Below are positions 34,425 to 45,586 of a DNA stretch of 64,000 bases, in pieces. The notes beneath the pieces were generated by a model. The model was not told where the DNA came from and did no database searches. It saw nothing but the letters and a program-made list of their open reading frames with translations. The first letter of the stretch is position 1. Each line of letters begins with the position of its first letter. Position numbers and translations under genes: made by a program. Source of the DNA: Emergomyces orientalis (lineage: Eukaryota > Ascomycota > Eurotiomycetes > Onygenales > Ajellomycetaceae); the NCBI GenBank assembly GCA_002110485.1, contig MOWL01000045.1, positions 1,116,001 through 1,180,000 of the forward strand, read 5' to 3'.

Positions 34425-34951
34425 TTAATGAGCAGTGGGCGCCTCCTCTTCGTCCTCAAACCAATCCTCCTCAATGGGGGCGGGCTCGCCGCTGGTCGCT
34501 TGACCTTCCACCTCAACCTCCTGGGTCTCGTATGCTTTCAGATCAGCAGCGATGTTGGCCTCCTCTGGCGATGGAGGTGGTTTGGGAACATTGAACTTCT
34601 GGACGTGCGCATCGGCGTCAGAGGGCTTGGTCGGTGGGGCTTTGTAGGCACGAACTTCGCGGAGGTAGATGTCTTGCACGAGGTCGGCTGGGAAGTAGCA
34701 GAGAATTTCCGCATCAGTCATTGAATATATCTAGAGCATCCGGGACGGGCTCTTTCATGTAGACAAAGAGATATATACATACCTTGTCTGATGGGGGTAG
34801 CGATGAAGGTGCGACGAGCAACCGTAAAAGGTTGTCGGGCCGTTCGGGCCAGGAGAGAGCGCTGCCGAACGATCAGTCAGGGAAACTCAATGGCAGGAGC
34901 ACGGGGGGTATGAATGGCTCCTACCGATGCTCTGAGTGATTGAGACATCAT
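34425..34951 (-). CDS. ATP14: Mitochondrial ATP synthase subunit h (Atp14)
   Basis: Three minus-strand exons, 34951-34925, 34861-34783 and 34687-34425, give 122 aa. The N-terminus (MMSQSLRAS, then RTARQPFTVARRTF) is Arg/Ser-rich and lacks acids, a classic matrix-targeting presequence. The mature part begins near ADLVQDIYLREVRAYK, the conserved start of F1Fo subunit h. The C-terminus is very acidic (PIEEDWFEDEEE). Subunit h is part of the peripheral stalk at the inner membrane that links F1 to Fo. The first two exons are short and invisible to single-ORF calling. Only 68 bp separates its start from the stop of the next upstream gene on the same strand. Confidence 0.9.
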
Positions 34952-35019
34952 CGCAAATTGGGGGGGTGGAGACGACAAGACGTTGTTTATTGTGGCTGCG
35001 TCGGGACAGAGAATGTTGT

Positions 35020-35613
35020 TCAAGGTCGTCGTCGTTCGTTGGCTTTCGTTAAGATCCGGATTGGGTTGTGGTTGAAGAGGTGAGCTGACTCATCATCCAT
35101 GTCATGTGACTCACTTCGCCTCAACCCCCAGGTGCCTAAAAGAGCGTCCGCAGCCAACCTCAGTTGCAGAGCTTGCAACCATCTCTCAACCACCCTCGAC
35201 TCTTCCACATCTGAGTCTCTGGCCCTGGATACCCATCTACTGCCAGTGTCGTTACATCGCTGCTGGGTTTGGATGTCTTTCTGTGTTTCTGAAGCATCAA
35301 GCGGTAGCTGGAAATCGTTATTTGCGCACCTATCGCGAAATTTGACACTTCTTCTGACTCCGCATCGCGGGGACTTCTAACAGTCTGGTTTGCCACGACA
35401 ATCTCAGCTGGAGCACCCAAAGCCTTCATCTCGAAGCGTCGGGGGGGTTTTTTGCGCCGGAGAGCTTGAGCACTGTTCTCTGCATATTTGAAACAGTTCT
35501 TAACAAGTTCGTGAAAGGTAAAGCTGAGATAGATTTGCTACCCTTTGGGTTACGTGGTTGTCCGCATCTAGCTGCTACTTTTGCGAAGTTGAAAGAGGAC
35601 CATCCACACTCAT
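35020..35613 (-). CDS. Hidden three-exon gene, conserved-looking, function unknown
   Basis: Not recognised. Exons 35613-35579, 35523-35382 and 35307-35020 give 154 aa starting MSVDGPLSTSQN. The first intron (55 nt) has a plausible branch site and a CTCAG acceptor. Exon 2 reads FTFHELVKNCFKYAENSA and then ALRRKKPPRRFEMKALGAPA, coding-like in composition. Exon 3 is a 95-codon frame containing ETQKDIQTQQRCND and an amphipathic VVERWLQALQLRLAADALL helix, ending in a basic tail. The second junction is uncertain: I chose donor GTTAGA (74-nt intron); a GTGTCA donor would add 11 residues but leaves a 41-nt intron. No signal peptide or membrane segment is seen. It lies between ATP14 (same strand) and TFIIB (divergent). 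Confidence 0.5.
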
Positions 35614-35951
35614 TTCTACCTCTGCCTGCCTTGCAATACTATGATTCCCCGATCAGCGTCAAAAAGATACTACTAGTGCTCGTTGATGAAGCTAACATGA
35701 TGGTAGAGGTGATAGTGGACGCTTCTTCCAGTCGTCAAGACGTGGATATAAATCTTGCCACTCGTCCACTCTTCTTCTTTCCTTGAGTTCTCTGGGCAAT
35801 CGCACCCTGTTCTACTACAGTCGCCAAACTGTATTCGCCGTTGTTTATACGTGTTTACGCATCGCAACATAATCTCACAGTTACTTATAAAACTATCAGA
35901 AGGCGTCAGAACGACCGACTGGGTGGGAAAAAGATTAAAAAGGGAAAGAAA
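35614..35951. other. Divergent promoter region of the hidden gene and TFIIB
   Basis: 338 bp between start codons. It contains a pyrimidine-rich stretch near 35770. No further feature visible. Confidence 0.45.
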
Positions 35952-37077
35952 ATGACCGCTCTGGGGACTGGGATTCGAAATGAATCTGGCACATTGTGGA
36001 AAGAAAACCTCGCCGCTCACTTGGTTTGTCCTGAATGCAGAGAAACTCCGCCCAATCTTGTAACCCCAGATTCCCACGAGACCATTTGTGGGACCTGTGG
36101 CCTCGTATTAGCGGATAGAGAGATCGATCAGCACTCAGAATGGCGTACCTTCTCGAACGATGACCAAAATAACGATGATCCTTCACGTGTTGGAGATGCG
36201 GCGAATCCGCTCCTGAACGGCAACCAGCTTGAGACTCAAATCTCATATGGCGCCGGAGGTTCTCGAAGCCGCGAGTTGCACCGCGCTCAAAATAAAATGT
36301 CCAACGAGAAGACCAACAAGGCTTTGCTGGCCGCCTACAAGGAAATAGGCGCACTTTGTGATGGGTTTAACATTCCCAAAAATGTGGCGGATACTGCCAA
36401 GTATTTGTTTAAGATCGTGGATGACGCAAAAGCATTTAAGGGCAAGTCGCAGGATGTGATCATCGCCGGGTGTATCTTCATCGCTTGTCGCCAGTGCAAA
36501 GTCCCCCGAACCTTCACAGAGATATTTGCCGTAACACGCGTTACCAAGAAGGAAATCGGGAGGATCTACAAGGCTCTTGAGAAATTCTTCACCGCTCAAA
36601 ACTTGGAGCGAATCAATTCCGTGGTCTCGAGTGGGGGTAAGCTCAGACCATTGCAAGCCACTTGCACTATTGAATAGCATAGTATCTAACTTTCGAAATA
36701 TAGGTGTTCCTGACCCCAACGAGACATATACTGCCACAACCTCAACGAAGCCCAGCGATCTCTGCAACCGGTTTTGCAATCTGCTCGATCTTCCATTCCA
36801 AGTCACCAACGTGTCGTCTGCGTTGGCCGACCGAGTTACATCCACGGGTGATCTTGCCGGTCGATCCCCACTATCGATCGTGGCAGCTTCTATCTACATG
36901 GCTTCCTTCCTGATGGGACAGGGGAAATCCGCTAAAGAGATCTCCAGCGTTGCTCATGTCAGCGACGGGACGATCCGCGGAGCTTACAAGCAACTCTATG
37001 CAGAGAGAGAGCGGCTGATTGATCCAGCTTGGATCAAAGATGGCAAGGGTGATTTGAAAAACCTCCCTGCCAGCTAG
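35952..37077 (+). CDS. SUA7: Transcription initiation factor TFIIB
   Basis: Two exons, 35952-36636 and 36704-37077, give 352 aa. The N-terminal zinc ribbon uses Cys26, Cys29, Cys46 and Cys49 (LVCPEC ... CGTCGLVLADREID), followed by the B-finger/reader SEWRTFSNDD. Two cyclin-fold repeats follow: KEIGALCDGFNIPKNVADTA through RVTKKEIGRIYKAL, then SDLCNRFCNLLDLPFQVTN through VSDGTIRGAYKQLY. TFIIB bridges TBP-bound promoter DNA and RNA polymerase II and sets the start site. The start was chosen at the ATG giving MTALGTGIRN; the upstream open frame lacks family similarity. The intron falls in the loop between cyclin folds. Confidence 0.97.
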
Positions 37078-38999
37078 ATATCTCAATAACGATTGATTTA
37101 TCGTCTTGATCGCATATTCCTGCACGCCCCCCACCCCCACCCCCATGACTCGATTTATCGATTTGCAAATTAATCGAGTTAGGAGAGAAGCGGGGGTGAA
37201 AGGGGAAACCCGACAAAAACCCAAAATAATAGAACGCCTTGCAAGGGTGGAGGCTATAAAAGAAGATAGGTTTTAACCCCAGCACAGTTCAGGTTTGGCA
37301 AAAGATGAAAAACATAAAGGAACGAAAACGAAAACGAAAACGAAAAAAAACCCTGTTCGATTACGGTGCCATAAGCCGGTTTTCTGCCTTATTCTTAACT
37401 AATTTTTTTTCTCCAAAAAAACTTTGCCTTGATTGGCGTGCCTTCCATGTATTGTTTCTTTTCTTTTGTTGCTTTACAGCTTTTCTTTTTTTCGACTATG
37501 TACATGCCTGCGACACCGACAGATTGAAACCGAGGTGAACTTATTTTGCACGAATATCGATACCCAGCAACGGCAGAAACCCACAAATGTCGGACGGAAT
37601 CCGAGTAATCAGAACCCGCCATGTTTGAAAGTGTGGCTCCACGGATCGGGGTTTTGGAAACAATCTTCAGTCTCCAATTTGTGACTACATAGGGACAAGA
37701 GGATGCTTTTTTTCTCTTATTTTTCTTTTCTTTTTCGTGCCAGTGCGAGTTGAACGATTCGTCATCGTTGGTCGCCCTCGCGGGTTTGGATCGGAAGACG
37801 AAAAATAGGAAGACCCGAGAATGACCGCACAATTTACAATGACCGATGGATGTGTGACATTTGATTTTGAGGGGGAACAAAAATAAATTGGCGGCTGACT
37901 TAATTGTATAATAGACACACTACATAAAAACAAAACTATAGATACTAATTAATAGGATACTGCATTTGAACTGACCTGAATGGTTTTTTTTCTTTCTCTG
38001 TTTTATACTTTCTCATTATCCAAAGCTGTGTGACAGTTGGAGTATAATGATGATTGAAGTAGATATGGAGTTGAGAGCAGGGAGTGAAAATGTGTCTGGC
38101 ACTGACAATTGGTTGAGCATATGTTTTTCACAAATCACTGCCTGAAATGGTTCATGACAAGTCAATGAGTTTATTAAGTTTCATGCAGGTATTCGAAAAA
38201 GTTTCTTTCTCAGTGTCCTATATATACACACACAAGTTGAAGGAGCATCAGAAATAAGAGATAAAGAAATAGGCCACATCCAAGCTGAGGTTCAGAATGA
38301 TGAAAAAAGTAAATAAAATGAATGCAAAGAAACAAAAAAAAGAAATGAGAAGAAGAACAGAAAAAAATGAGTACGATTCTGGGAAACGAAGGGGATAATT
38401 GAAAAGTCAAAGAAAAATTTCACACAAAAAAAAACTTTCAATTCAATTCAATGCCATGATAAAACAATAATATAAGAAGGGTAGGCAGCAAACTATGGGG
38501 TAAAAATGAAGAGAATGATGTGAATCTTTCAAAAAGAAAAAGAAACAAGAGAGAGAAACATTGAAAATTATAAAACAAAGAAACACACACAAATAAGAGG
38601 CCCGGTCGATAACGCGAGATATGTCGGTATAGATATGTAGTGTATATACACGTAGGAAAATATGATGTAGGGCATAGTGGAAGTATATGCGTATGTACGT
38701 AGGTATATGTGGGTGTAAGATGAGAAAGAGACATATGACACCGGTAAGGAGGATTTGAATACGGCTTTGAACATGAATTGACGAATGGAGGGGGGACGGA
38801 TAGGGATTATACTTCGTGGGCCAGGGCAACCGGCCACGAAGATATGGGTATGAAAATGGCTCAGGTGGCTGGGGGAGCTGAATTCCCCCCTCCCCTCCTT
38901 TCTGGTGAGATTTGATACATACACACATATACGCGTTTTATGTAGGAAATGCTGGAAGGAGATGGGGCCAGATAGAGAGGCTTTTCATTCAAGGGATAT
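37078..38999. other. Convergent 3' intergenic region
   Basis: 1.9 kb between TFIIB (+) and the M28 peptidase gene (-). It includes an ACGAAA repeat near 37322-37345 and long A-rich tracts around 38330-38430. The many minus-strand ORFs at 38438-38928 overlap in different frames and are Tyr/Ser/Phe-rich low complexity. No gene supported. Confidence 0.55.
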
Positions 39000-41861
39000 T
39001 TAGTTAATCAGCGCTATGCTGGCGCCGGTTATGACCTTAGACACTCTGTCTATCCAGCTCTGCGTCTCGGTCCAATTTCCGGCGTCAATAGCGTCACGGA
39101 TTGCTGGGAAGAATGCTTCGTCGTAGCCTGACCATGCCTGTGGTCCGAAGATGACGTGTTTGAACTGTGTTCGGTTGGGGATCTAAAGCGGCGGAGATTA
39201 TGGATCGTTAGCATTATATTTTTATTTTATTTTATTTTACAATCTTTCTTCCTGGCTGTATACTGTATATTGTAGTAAGCGCGCTACTACAATGGAAGAA
39301 ATAAAAAGGGAAAGTTTTGTTATATAAAAGGGGTTTGAAATACTCACTCCGCCATCTTCTGATAAATCCAAAAGGTTGGTTTCGAAATAGGTCATATGGC
39401 TATTATGGCTCATCCGTTTGATGGCCATAACGTTGCTTTCATAACTCCCGGAAGACGCGAGTGATTCATTCCAATTACGGCCCCACCGGTGAAATTTGGC
39501 AGCGCTTTCACGGAATACCTTTGCGGCATCGTGTAGAGGCTGCATGTTTACCACGTTTGGGTCGGGATTAGAGTTTTTATTGTTATTATCGGATGTTTCG
39601 TCGGGTCCTCGAGCTCGTAGTAGAGGTACATGTTTGGACTTGGAGTATTCCTCTAGGTCGGAGACATACCTCGTTACGGCAGATGCGTAGGTTTGCAAAT
39701 CAAAGGGGAGGATGGGGCTGTCGGAAAGCTCGAGAAGGAGTAATGCCCATATCTGACCAAGGACCTTGTGGTATTTAAACCCCGGATCGCCAACGTTGGT
39801 CATCCATTCAAAGTTGTCATAACAGCTGTGATAAGGGTAAGGATCCCCAGTGAAGCCGAAATCTATGCTCGACATGCCTGCGATATCTTGGAAGGCAACA
39901 TAGTCACTTCCTGCACCCAGGCCTTCAAGTTTGGACCCTTGTTGATCCCAGAGGGCCCGCAGAGTTTGGTGCGTAACTGGGTCCGAAGTACGTTTGAGAA
40001 CCCGAAGGAGGGCAGGTTCAAAGACAGGGGACGCAGAGGCGCGGAATTTGTTGCCTGACACTGCAACATCGACATTGAGGTAGGCAAAGCCGTTGCGGCG
40101 GAGGTCGTCGACATCATTTTCCACGTGCTCCGTGGACCCGATCAGGTTATATTCCTCTCCATCCCAACTGGCGAACTCAATAGTCCGCAACGGGCGCCAG
40201 CCGTGGGCACGCAACAATCCAAATACCCTGACCACCTCGAGGAAGACTGCAGTTCCGCTTCCTGGGTCCGCAGCTCCAAAGCACCACGCGTCGCGGTGGC
40301 TGCCGATGACGATTTTTTTTTCGCTTTGTTCGATTCCTACTATCCTCCCGATAACATTGAATATTGGCTGGCGCTCTTTTTCGTCTTGAATGTTGGCAAG
40401 GTTGACCTTTGGCGAGGATGGGTCTCCTGACCACCACTCCTCAATTTCCGGGACCCCTCCTACCCATTCCTTGGGTACTTGTTTCCCATGACCTCGAAGT
40501 GCTTTTAGTAAGGGTTGGGCATCACGCCACGCGATTGGGATGCTAGGGATTTTAGGAAGCGCAGTGCTCTCTTCTGGAGATATTCTTTGCTTTTCTCCAG
40601 GTGATGACGCAAATCCCGGGCTCAATACATCGCCAACTACCCAAGACATCATACTCACCCCTCCTCGCTGCACCCCATCACTAGGCATATATCGTCCCTT
40701 CGGCCACTCTGGGCCTCGAACGAATCCATCCTCGGCAGGGTCGGAATAAATGATGCATCCAGCAGCTCCAGCCAATTCAGCTGCTTTTATTTTCAGCGCT
40801 CTGTCGCCCTGTGTACCGTAATATCGAACTAGGACAATTGAGCCTTCTAGCTTCACACCCATATCAGCTAACGCCTTGAAGTCTTCTCGCGAACCGTAGT
40901 TCGCATATATTAGATGGCCCGTGACGTTGCCAGATTTCGAATGGCCGTGGAATGCGGGATATTGCTTCCTTGGCGGACCTCTGTAGGCTTGTTCTTCATC
41001 AATTTTGGCCTCCCAAGCAAGCTCTGGTGGATCAACAATGGCAATCCTTCTTCCGTTTTCTGTAGGGAAATTTAGATAGACGTCGAATTGTTCCATACTA
41101 ACACTATCGAAAAGTGCAGACCTGAATTTATCTTCCACCCATTGTGCCAAAACATAATTCCCTTCTGTTCCAGCAACGTGAGGGAACTTTGTCATCATCT
41201 CGAGGTTCTCCGCGATGTGGGACTCATTGATATGGTTCTGGACATATATCCGTACAGATTCTGGCTCATACATCTGCCCTAAATTTATCGGGCGAGCGAA
41301 GCCGACCACATCCGAGACTATAAGAAAGTATATAATCGTAACGACGAAAAACAATCCAACCATCCTCAGTATAATGATACAATGTTGATGCTCTACCCGC
41401 GACATGAAATCGCTCAAAAATCGCGGTTTGAAGTTGAATTTTGGTACGTATTTCCACAACGGTAGATGTATCGACGACAGCGTCCTTCTGAAATGTGTAA
41501 ATCGCTTCGAAAACAAGGACCGCGATGATAATGACGCGGAGGTTTCGTCAGGCTCTTCCACGTCCATCTGCTCCAACTCCTGTCGCAACTCCTCCGTCGA
41601 GCCACGCGCAGAGCTGCCATTTGATGAGGAAAGGAAATCGAGGCTCGACCGCTCCGATTCTACCGTTGGCGGTTGATAGTTACCGGGATATCTGGGTCTC
41701 TGACCCTCGCCAGAGCCGCGGCTGAGGAGGCCTTGTCTTTCTGCATCGTCGCTGACTTCTTCTGGCCCGAGGCGAGACTGGGAGGAGGACGGACGGGAGG
41801 AGGTGGCTTCTTCGTAGGTAGGGATGGGAAGAAATTCGTATTTTGATTTCTCGTCGCTCAT
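39000..41861 (-). CDS. Transferrin-receptor-like M28 peptidase (Tre1/Tre2 type)
   Basis: Two minus-strand exons, 41861-39348 and 39182-39000, give 898 aa; I start at MSDEKSKYEF because the 18 codons upstream lack an ATG. Residues 1-155 are a disordered cytosolic tail with IPTYEEA near the start. One transmembrane helix lies at about 161-183, making a type II membrane protein. A PA domain precedes the M28B peptidase core. All metal ligands and the catalytic acid of glutamate carboxypeptidase II have counterparts: His522, Asp532, Glu569/Glu570, Asp598 and His678. The dimerisation domain is completed by exon 2 (FGPQAWSGYDEAFFPAI). Yeast Tre1/Tre2 work with Bsd2 in ubiquitin-dependent sorting of metal transporters; here true peptidase activity is possible. 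Confidence 0.9.
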
Positions 41862-44800
41862 TGCTGTAGTAGTGGAATGGGGAGCTCCAAACGAGGCCCC
41901 TGAGTTCCCTTGCAATCGCGGGACTTACGTGGGAACTTCGTTTTCCTTCGAAAGTTTTAAAGGGGTCGGGAGGAATGCGGGATCATGATATACTTTCTGT
42001 CATCGAAAGAGCATGGCACAGCATCGTCGAGTAAAAGCAACTCTTTGATATAGTTTTGTCGAGTCCAAATCCCTAGGCAAGCCCTTTGGGTGTGTCGTTG
42101 AGATGTGGCAGTGAGCGATGTGAAGGCCAGGGGTCTGGAGTCTCACTATCTCTGACACTTCAACGACACTAGCCGCAGTTGTGGCGCATGGGGGGGCCTT
42201 GGCGGCTGATGACTGATCAGTCTGGCTTCAGCAGTGTCAGGAATGGGGGGGCGGCTCCTCCTGGTTCAACTCGTCGCTTGAACGGATGAACCTGAGGATT
42301 TTCAACATACCCCTATCTACACTAGACGCGGTGGCATGGACGGTACGGTACTTACACAAGGGGTGTTATATCGAATTACTCCTTTCTTCTTCTGTATGCA
42401 CTTTCGCACTTCTGCGAGGTTCCCTCGTCTTCGATCAGCCTTCAAGGGATGAAGCAGTTTACCCCGCTATCACCATAAGTTATTGATTTCTTCCGGATTC
42501 CTTCCCCCCAAGAGTTCCATATATTTATTTATTCGGCTTCTGGAATGATGATGCGGTACTCCGCCTATTCGTATTGATGCCTGACACCGCAATTTTTTTT
42601 TTTGGATTGACTTGGTTTGGATCCCCCATTGCGGCCACTCAAACGAGGAAAATATCTCAAGAAATTTCGTTGTTTACAAAATTGCGGGTTTTAACTTAGA
42701 CATGTTTTCTCTTCTCCCTCATATTTTTTTTTCTTTTTCTAAACCTTCTATTATATTTCAGTCAGCGTCACATAGTTTTGTGCCTTCCGTTATTTAAAAC
42801 ATCTAGTGCCTGTTTTATCGACTGATTTGTGACTATCCGGCACGACCCTCTAGGCATCCAGAATGGGTTTAAACATGGAGGAGTTTACATACTACTTATT
42901 ACTCCGTGTATGCCGATTATTCTACCGGGCGCAGCAGCGAATCCCAGCCATGTTGAAAAGCACAGGCTAGATGAAGAGCACCATGACCCCTTTCTCTAGG
43001 TGATTTGACGTCACGGCTTCCTTCCAGTGTGTTCGTTGCTGGCGTTAAAACCATTCACTCCTTTTCTGTGACGATTTGAAAGGTCCAGACTGGAATTAAT
43101 TGATGTTGCCTGATTTTCATACTCTGCAGAGGCCCCATATATTGGGATTACCCAAGGCTTATCCCCGGAGCCATAATCATGGCTCAAACCAGCTTTGGCA
43201 GATACCCTTCTCGAGTCAGTATCCGCATCGGGGAAACCAAAGACTTTTCTTCTCTTCAAGAGCTTTCTCCAGAATCGTTGACACCAATGTTACATTTCTG
43301 GACCGAAGGTTAACTGAGGCTGATGTCAATTCCATGACCTCCTCAATCCATGTATTAGCCTAGATATATTGTATATGGGTGCCTTCCAAGACCCTCTCAC
43401 CAGCCCGCATCTCTGTCCTATGGCGGAGCAAGATTCGTATCCCCAAAGTGAATCTCACGGATTTCGAAGGTTCACAGCAGACTCCACTGGGAATCCAATC
43501 CTGCGAAACTTTTCTGCATACTACCATATTCAACTGGGAAAAGGGGGGGGTAAGGAGAGCATATGAAGATCGAAGCTCGCTAGCGCAAAAATAATAATAC
43601 AACAACAACAACAGAAGCAGGCAGCTGCATAACTGCTCGGCTCCTGGACTAGAGCTATTAGCCCAAAGCCGGTCCCTTGCAGCATGATGCAAGAAATACC
43701 GACGAAGTGGAGCGTGGTATCTGAAACTGGGAGTGGTCGACAGAAGCTCCGCGCTGGCAGGCAGGGGAGCTGCAAGGAAAGGGAATAGAAGGATGCATGG
43801 AAAACTCGAGACCGAGGAGGAGTGCTCCGTAGCAACCATAGTCGTAGCGGCAGTAGTTTAAAAAAAAAAAAAAGGGCATTGGAAAGGCAAAAGTCGCTGC
43901 CTGTTTAGGCTACAAGATTTCTTTGTGAAAGCGGAAACTTGAAAAGGGAACAAATGGAAAACCCCACTTATCATCAGACTATCAATTGCTTAATTGAAGC
44001 TGCCCCTGGGAGGGAATGGGCATAATGTGGGAGAAAAAAAAAAAAAAAGCAAAAGAGCCGGCAAAAAGAAAAAATGGCACCTTTTCCTTTGGCTGTAAGA
44101 TTTAGTGACATGCAGTTACAGCCCTGATACCAGGAACCAAGTCATGCCGCCAAACGTCAAGGAGTGTGCTGAGAAAACAAAAAGTAGGCTCTTCAACAAC
44201 TATTGAATACAGACTACAGACTACAGACTACAGGCCGGTGCCGGCGATGGTGGAGCTCAGGGAGGGGTGAAACGGAGCATCCGGGCCCTCAGATGATCAG
44301 ATAAGAAAAAGTGCTTTTGAAAATGGAGCCAAAAAATAAAAAATAAAAAAAATTACAATTTCCGGTGTCTGGGAGTCTGGGAGTCCTAGAAGTCTGGGTT
44401 TTCGCCTGTTTAGGGAATTATCGGGGTGGGAGCCGGGGGTTGTATGGGTGGTACGGTACAATACGATTGTTACTGTTTGATTGATAACAGGCGTATGTTA
44501 TTTGTACTGGGTTTCGATTCAATTTCTCAGGATGATGGAGGAGAAAGTGTGGTTAGATAGATATATTATTACAATAATGCTTGAGCTGGAGCTGTAGCAA
44601 GCAAGGGATTAGTAGTCCAATTCCATTGCCCTGCTGCAAAGTTCCCTCATTTGTAGAGTCGGAGCGACGCTACTGTGGGTGTAATGTATGCCAACGTACA
44701 TACATAGTCGAGGTCGTGGTGCGGTGTGGCTTGTTATAAACATGGCGGCCCTAGCAGGTCTAGTTGAGGTGATGATGCCAGCGAGCATCCGCTACCACCG

Positions 44801-45170
44801 CTGAGTTTTTTCCCGCAACCATCCACAGCTCAGGATCAGGGAGGGGCCGTGCAGATTTTCAGTAAAATAAAAGCAATATTTTACGGTACAGCAGTCTCCA
44901 TAGTAGTAGTAGTTAATCCCTCCCAAGTTCAGACTCCAGAGACAGTAAATGTGATAGACGCACTTGGCAACGACTATATATCTCGCCGCCGTCGCCCGCC
45001 TTTTTACAAGCCCCCATTGATCTCTGTCCTGTCCTCCAAGTCTTTCTGTGCTGTTACTCTCTGACCCTTCTCTATATATTTATTCAAATTGCATTGTCTT
45101 GTTTAGAAAAGCTAAACCCATAAAAATCTACAGTGTTTTGCCCATAGATAGATAATAGGTGTGTTGCGAA

Positions 45171-45204
<34 letters not shown>

Positions 45205-45586
45205 TGCCTCCCCCTATTATTGTTATTATTCCCCAGCCTGGTGGTACGATTGTTTTTTCGCTTGGCTCTCCAATGCAACACCGCCAAAAACCTTCAACGA
45301 AACCAACCATCTTGCAGTGCCCAGCACCCACACCACCACCACCCCATACTCCCAAGACCAGAGCTTCTTTTTTAATAACCATTTCTAACTCAGTTCTGCT
45401 ACATGAAAGATATCCCAGGCAAATTATTTACGAGAGCTTGCGCAACCATCTTGTAATACCCTCAGCATTTCCCCTCTCCGCCTCCCAATTTCTTCATTTA
45501 GGATACCTTCAATCCTCCTAAATAACCATAACTCCCTTTTTTCCCCCGTGCTCTCGTCCCTTTGAATCCACTCTCCACACGCAAAC
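41862..45586. other. Long divergent intergenic region
   Basis: 3.7 kb between the divergent M28 peptidase and HMG-CoA synthase genes. It holds poly-A tracts near 43860 and 44035, three CAGACTA units at 44208-44233 and a CT repeat at 45171-45195. ORFs of 60-160 codons are present on both strands, but they overlap each other out of frame and show no family motif. I see no gene; a non-coding RNA cannot be excluded. Confidence 0.5.
45171..45205 (+). repeat. CT dinucleotide repeat with T tract
   Basis: About twelve CT units followed by ten T residues, roughly 380-415 bp upstream of the HMG-CoA synthase start. Pyrimidine tracts of this kind are common in fungal promoters, so a regulatory effect is possible but unproven. 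Confidence 0.85.

Noticed and set aside
38438..38928. Three overlapping minus-strand ORFs downstream of the M28 peptidase gene
   Set aside because: All three frames of the same A-rich tract are open, the sign of compositional bias, not coding.
43360..43839. 159-codon minus-strand ORF in the 3.7-kb gap
   Set aside because: Overlaps two other ORFs of similar quality in other frames; Leu/Ser/Cys-rich with no recognisable domain.
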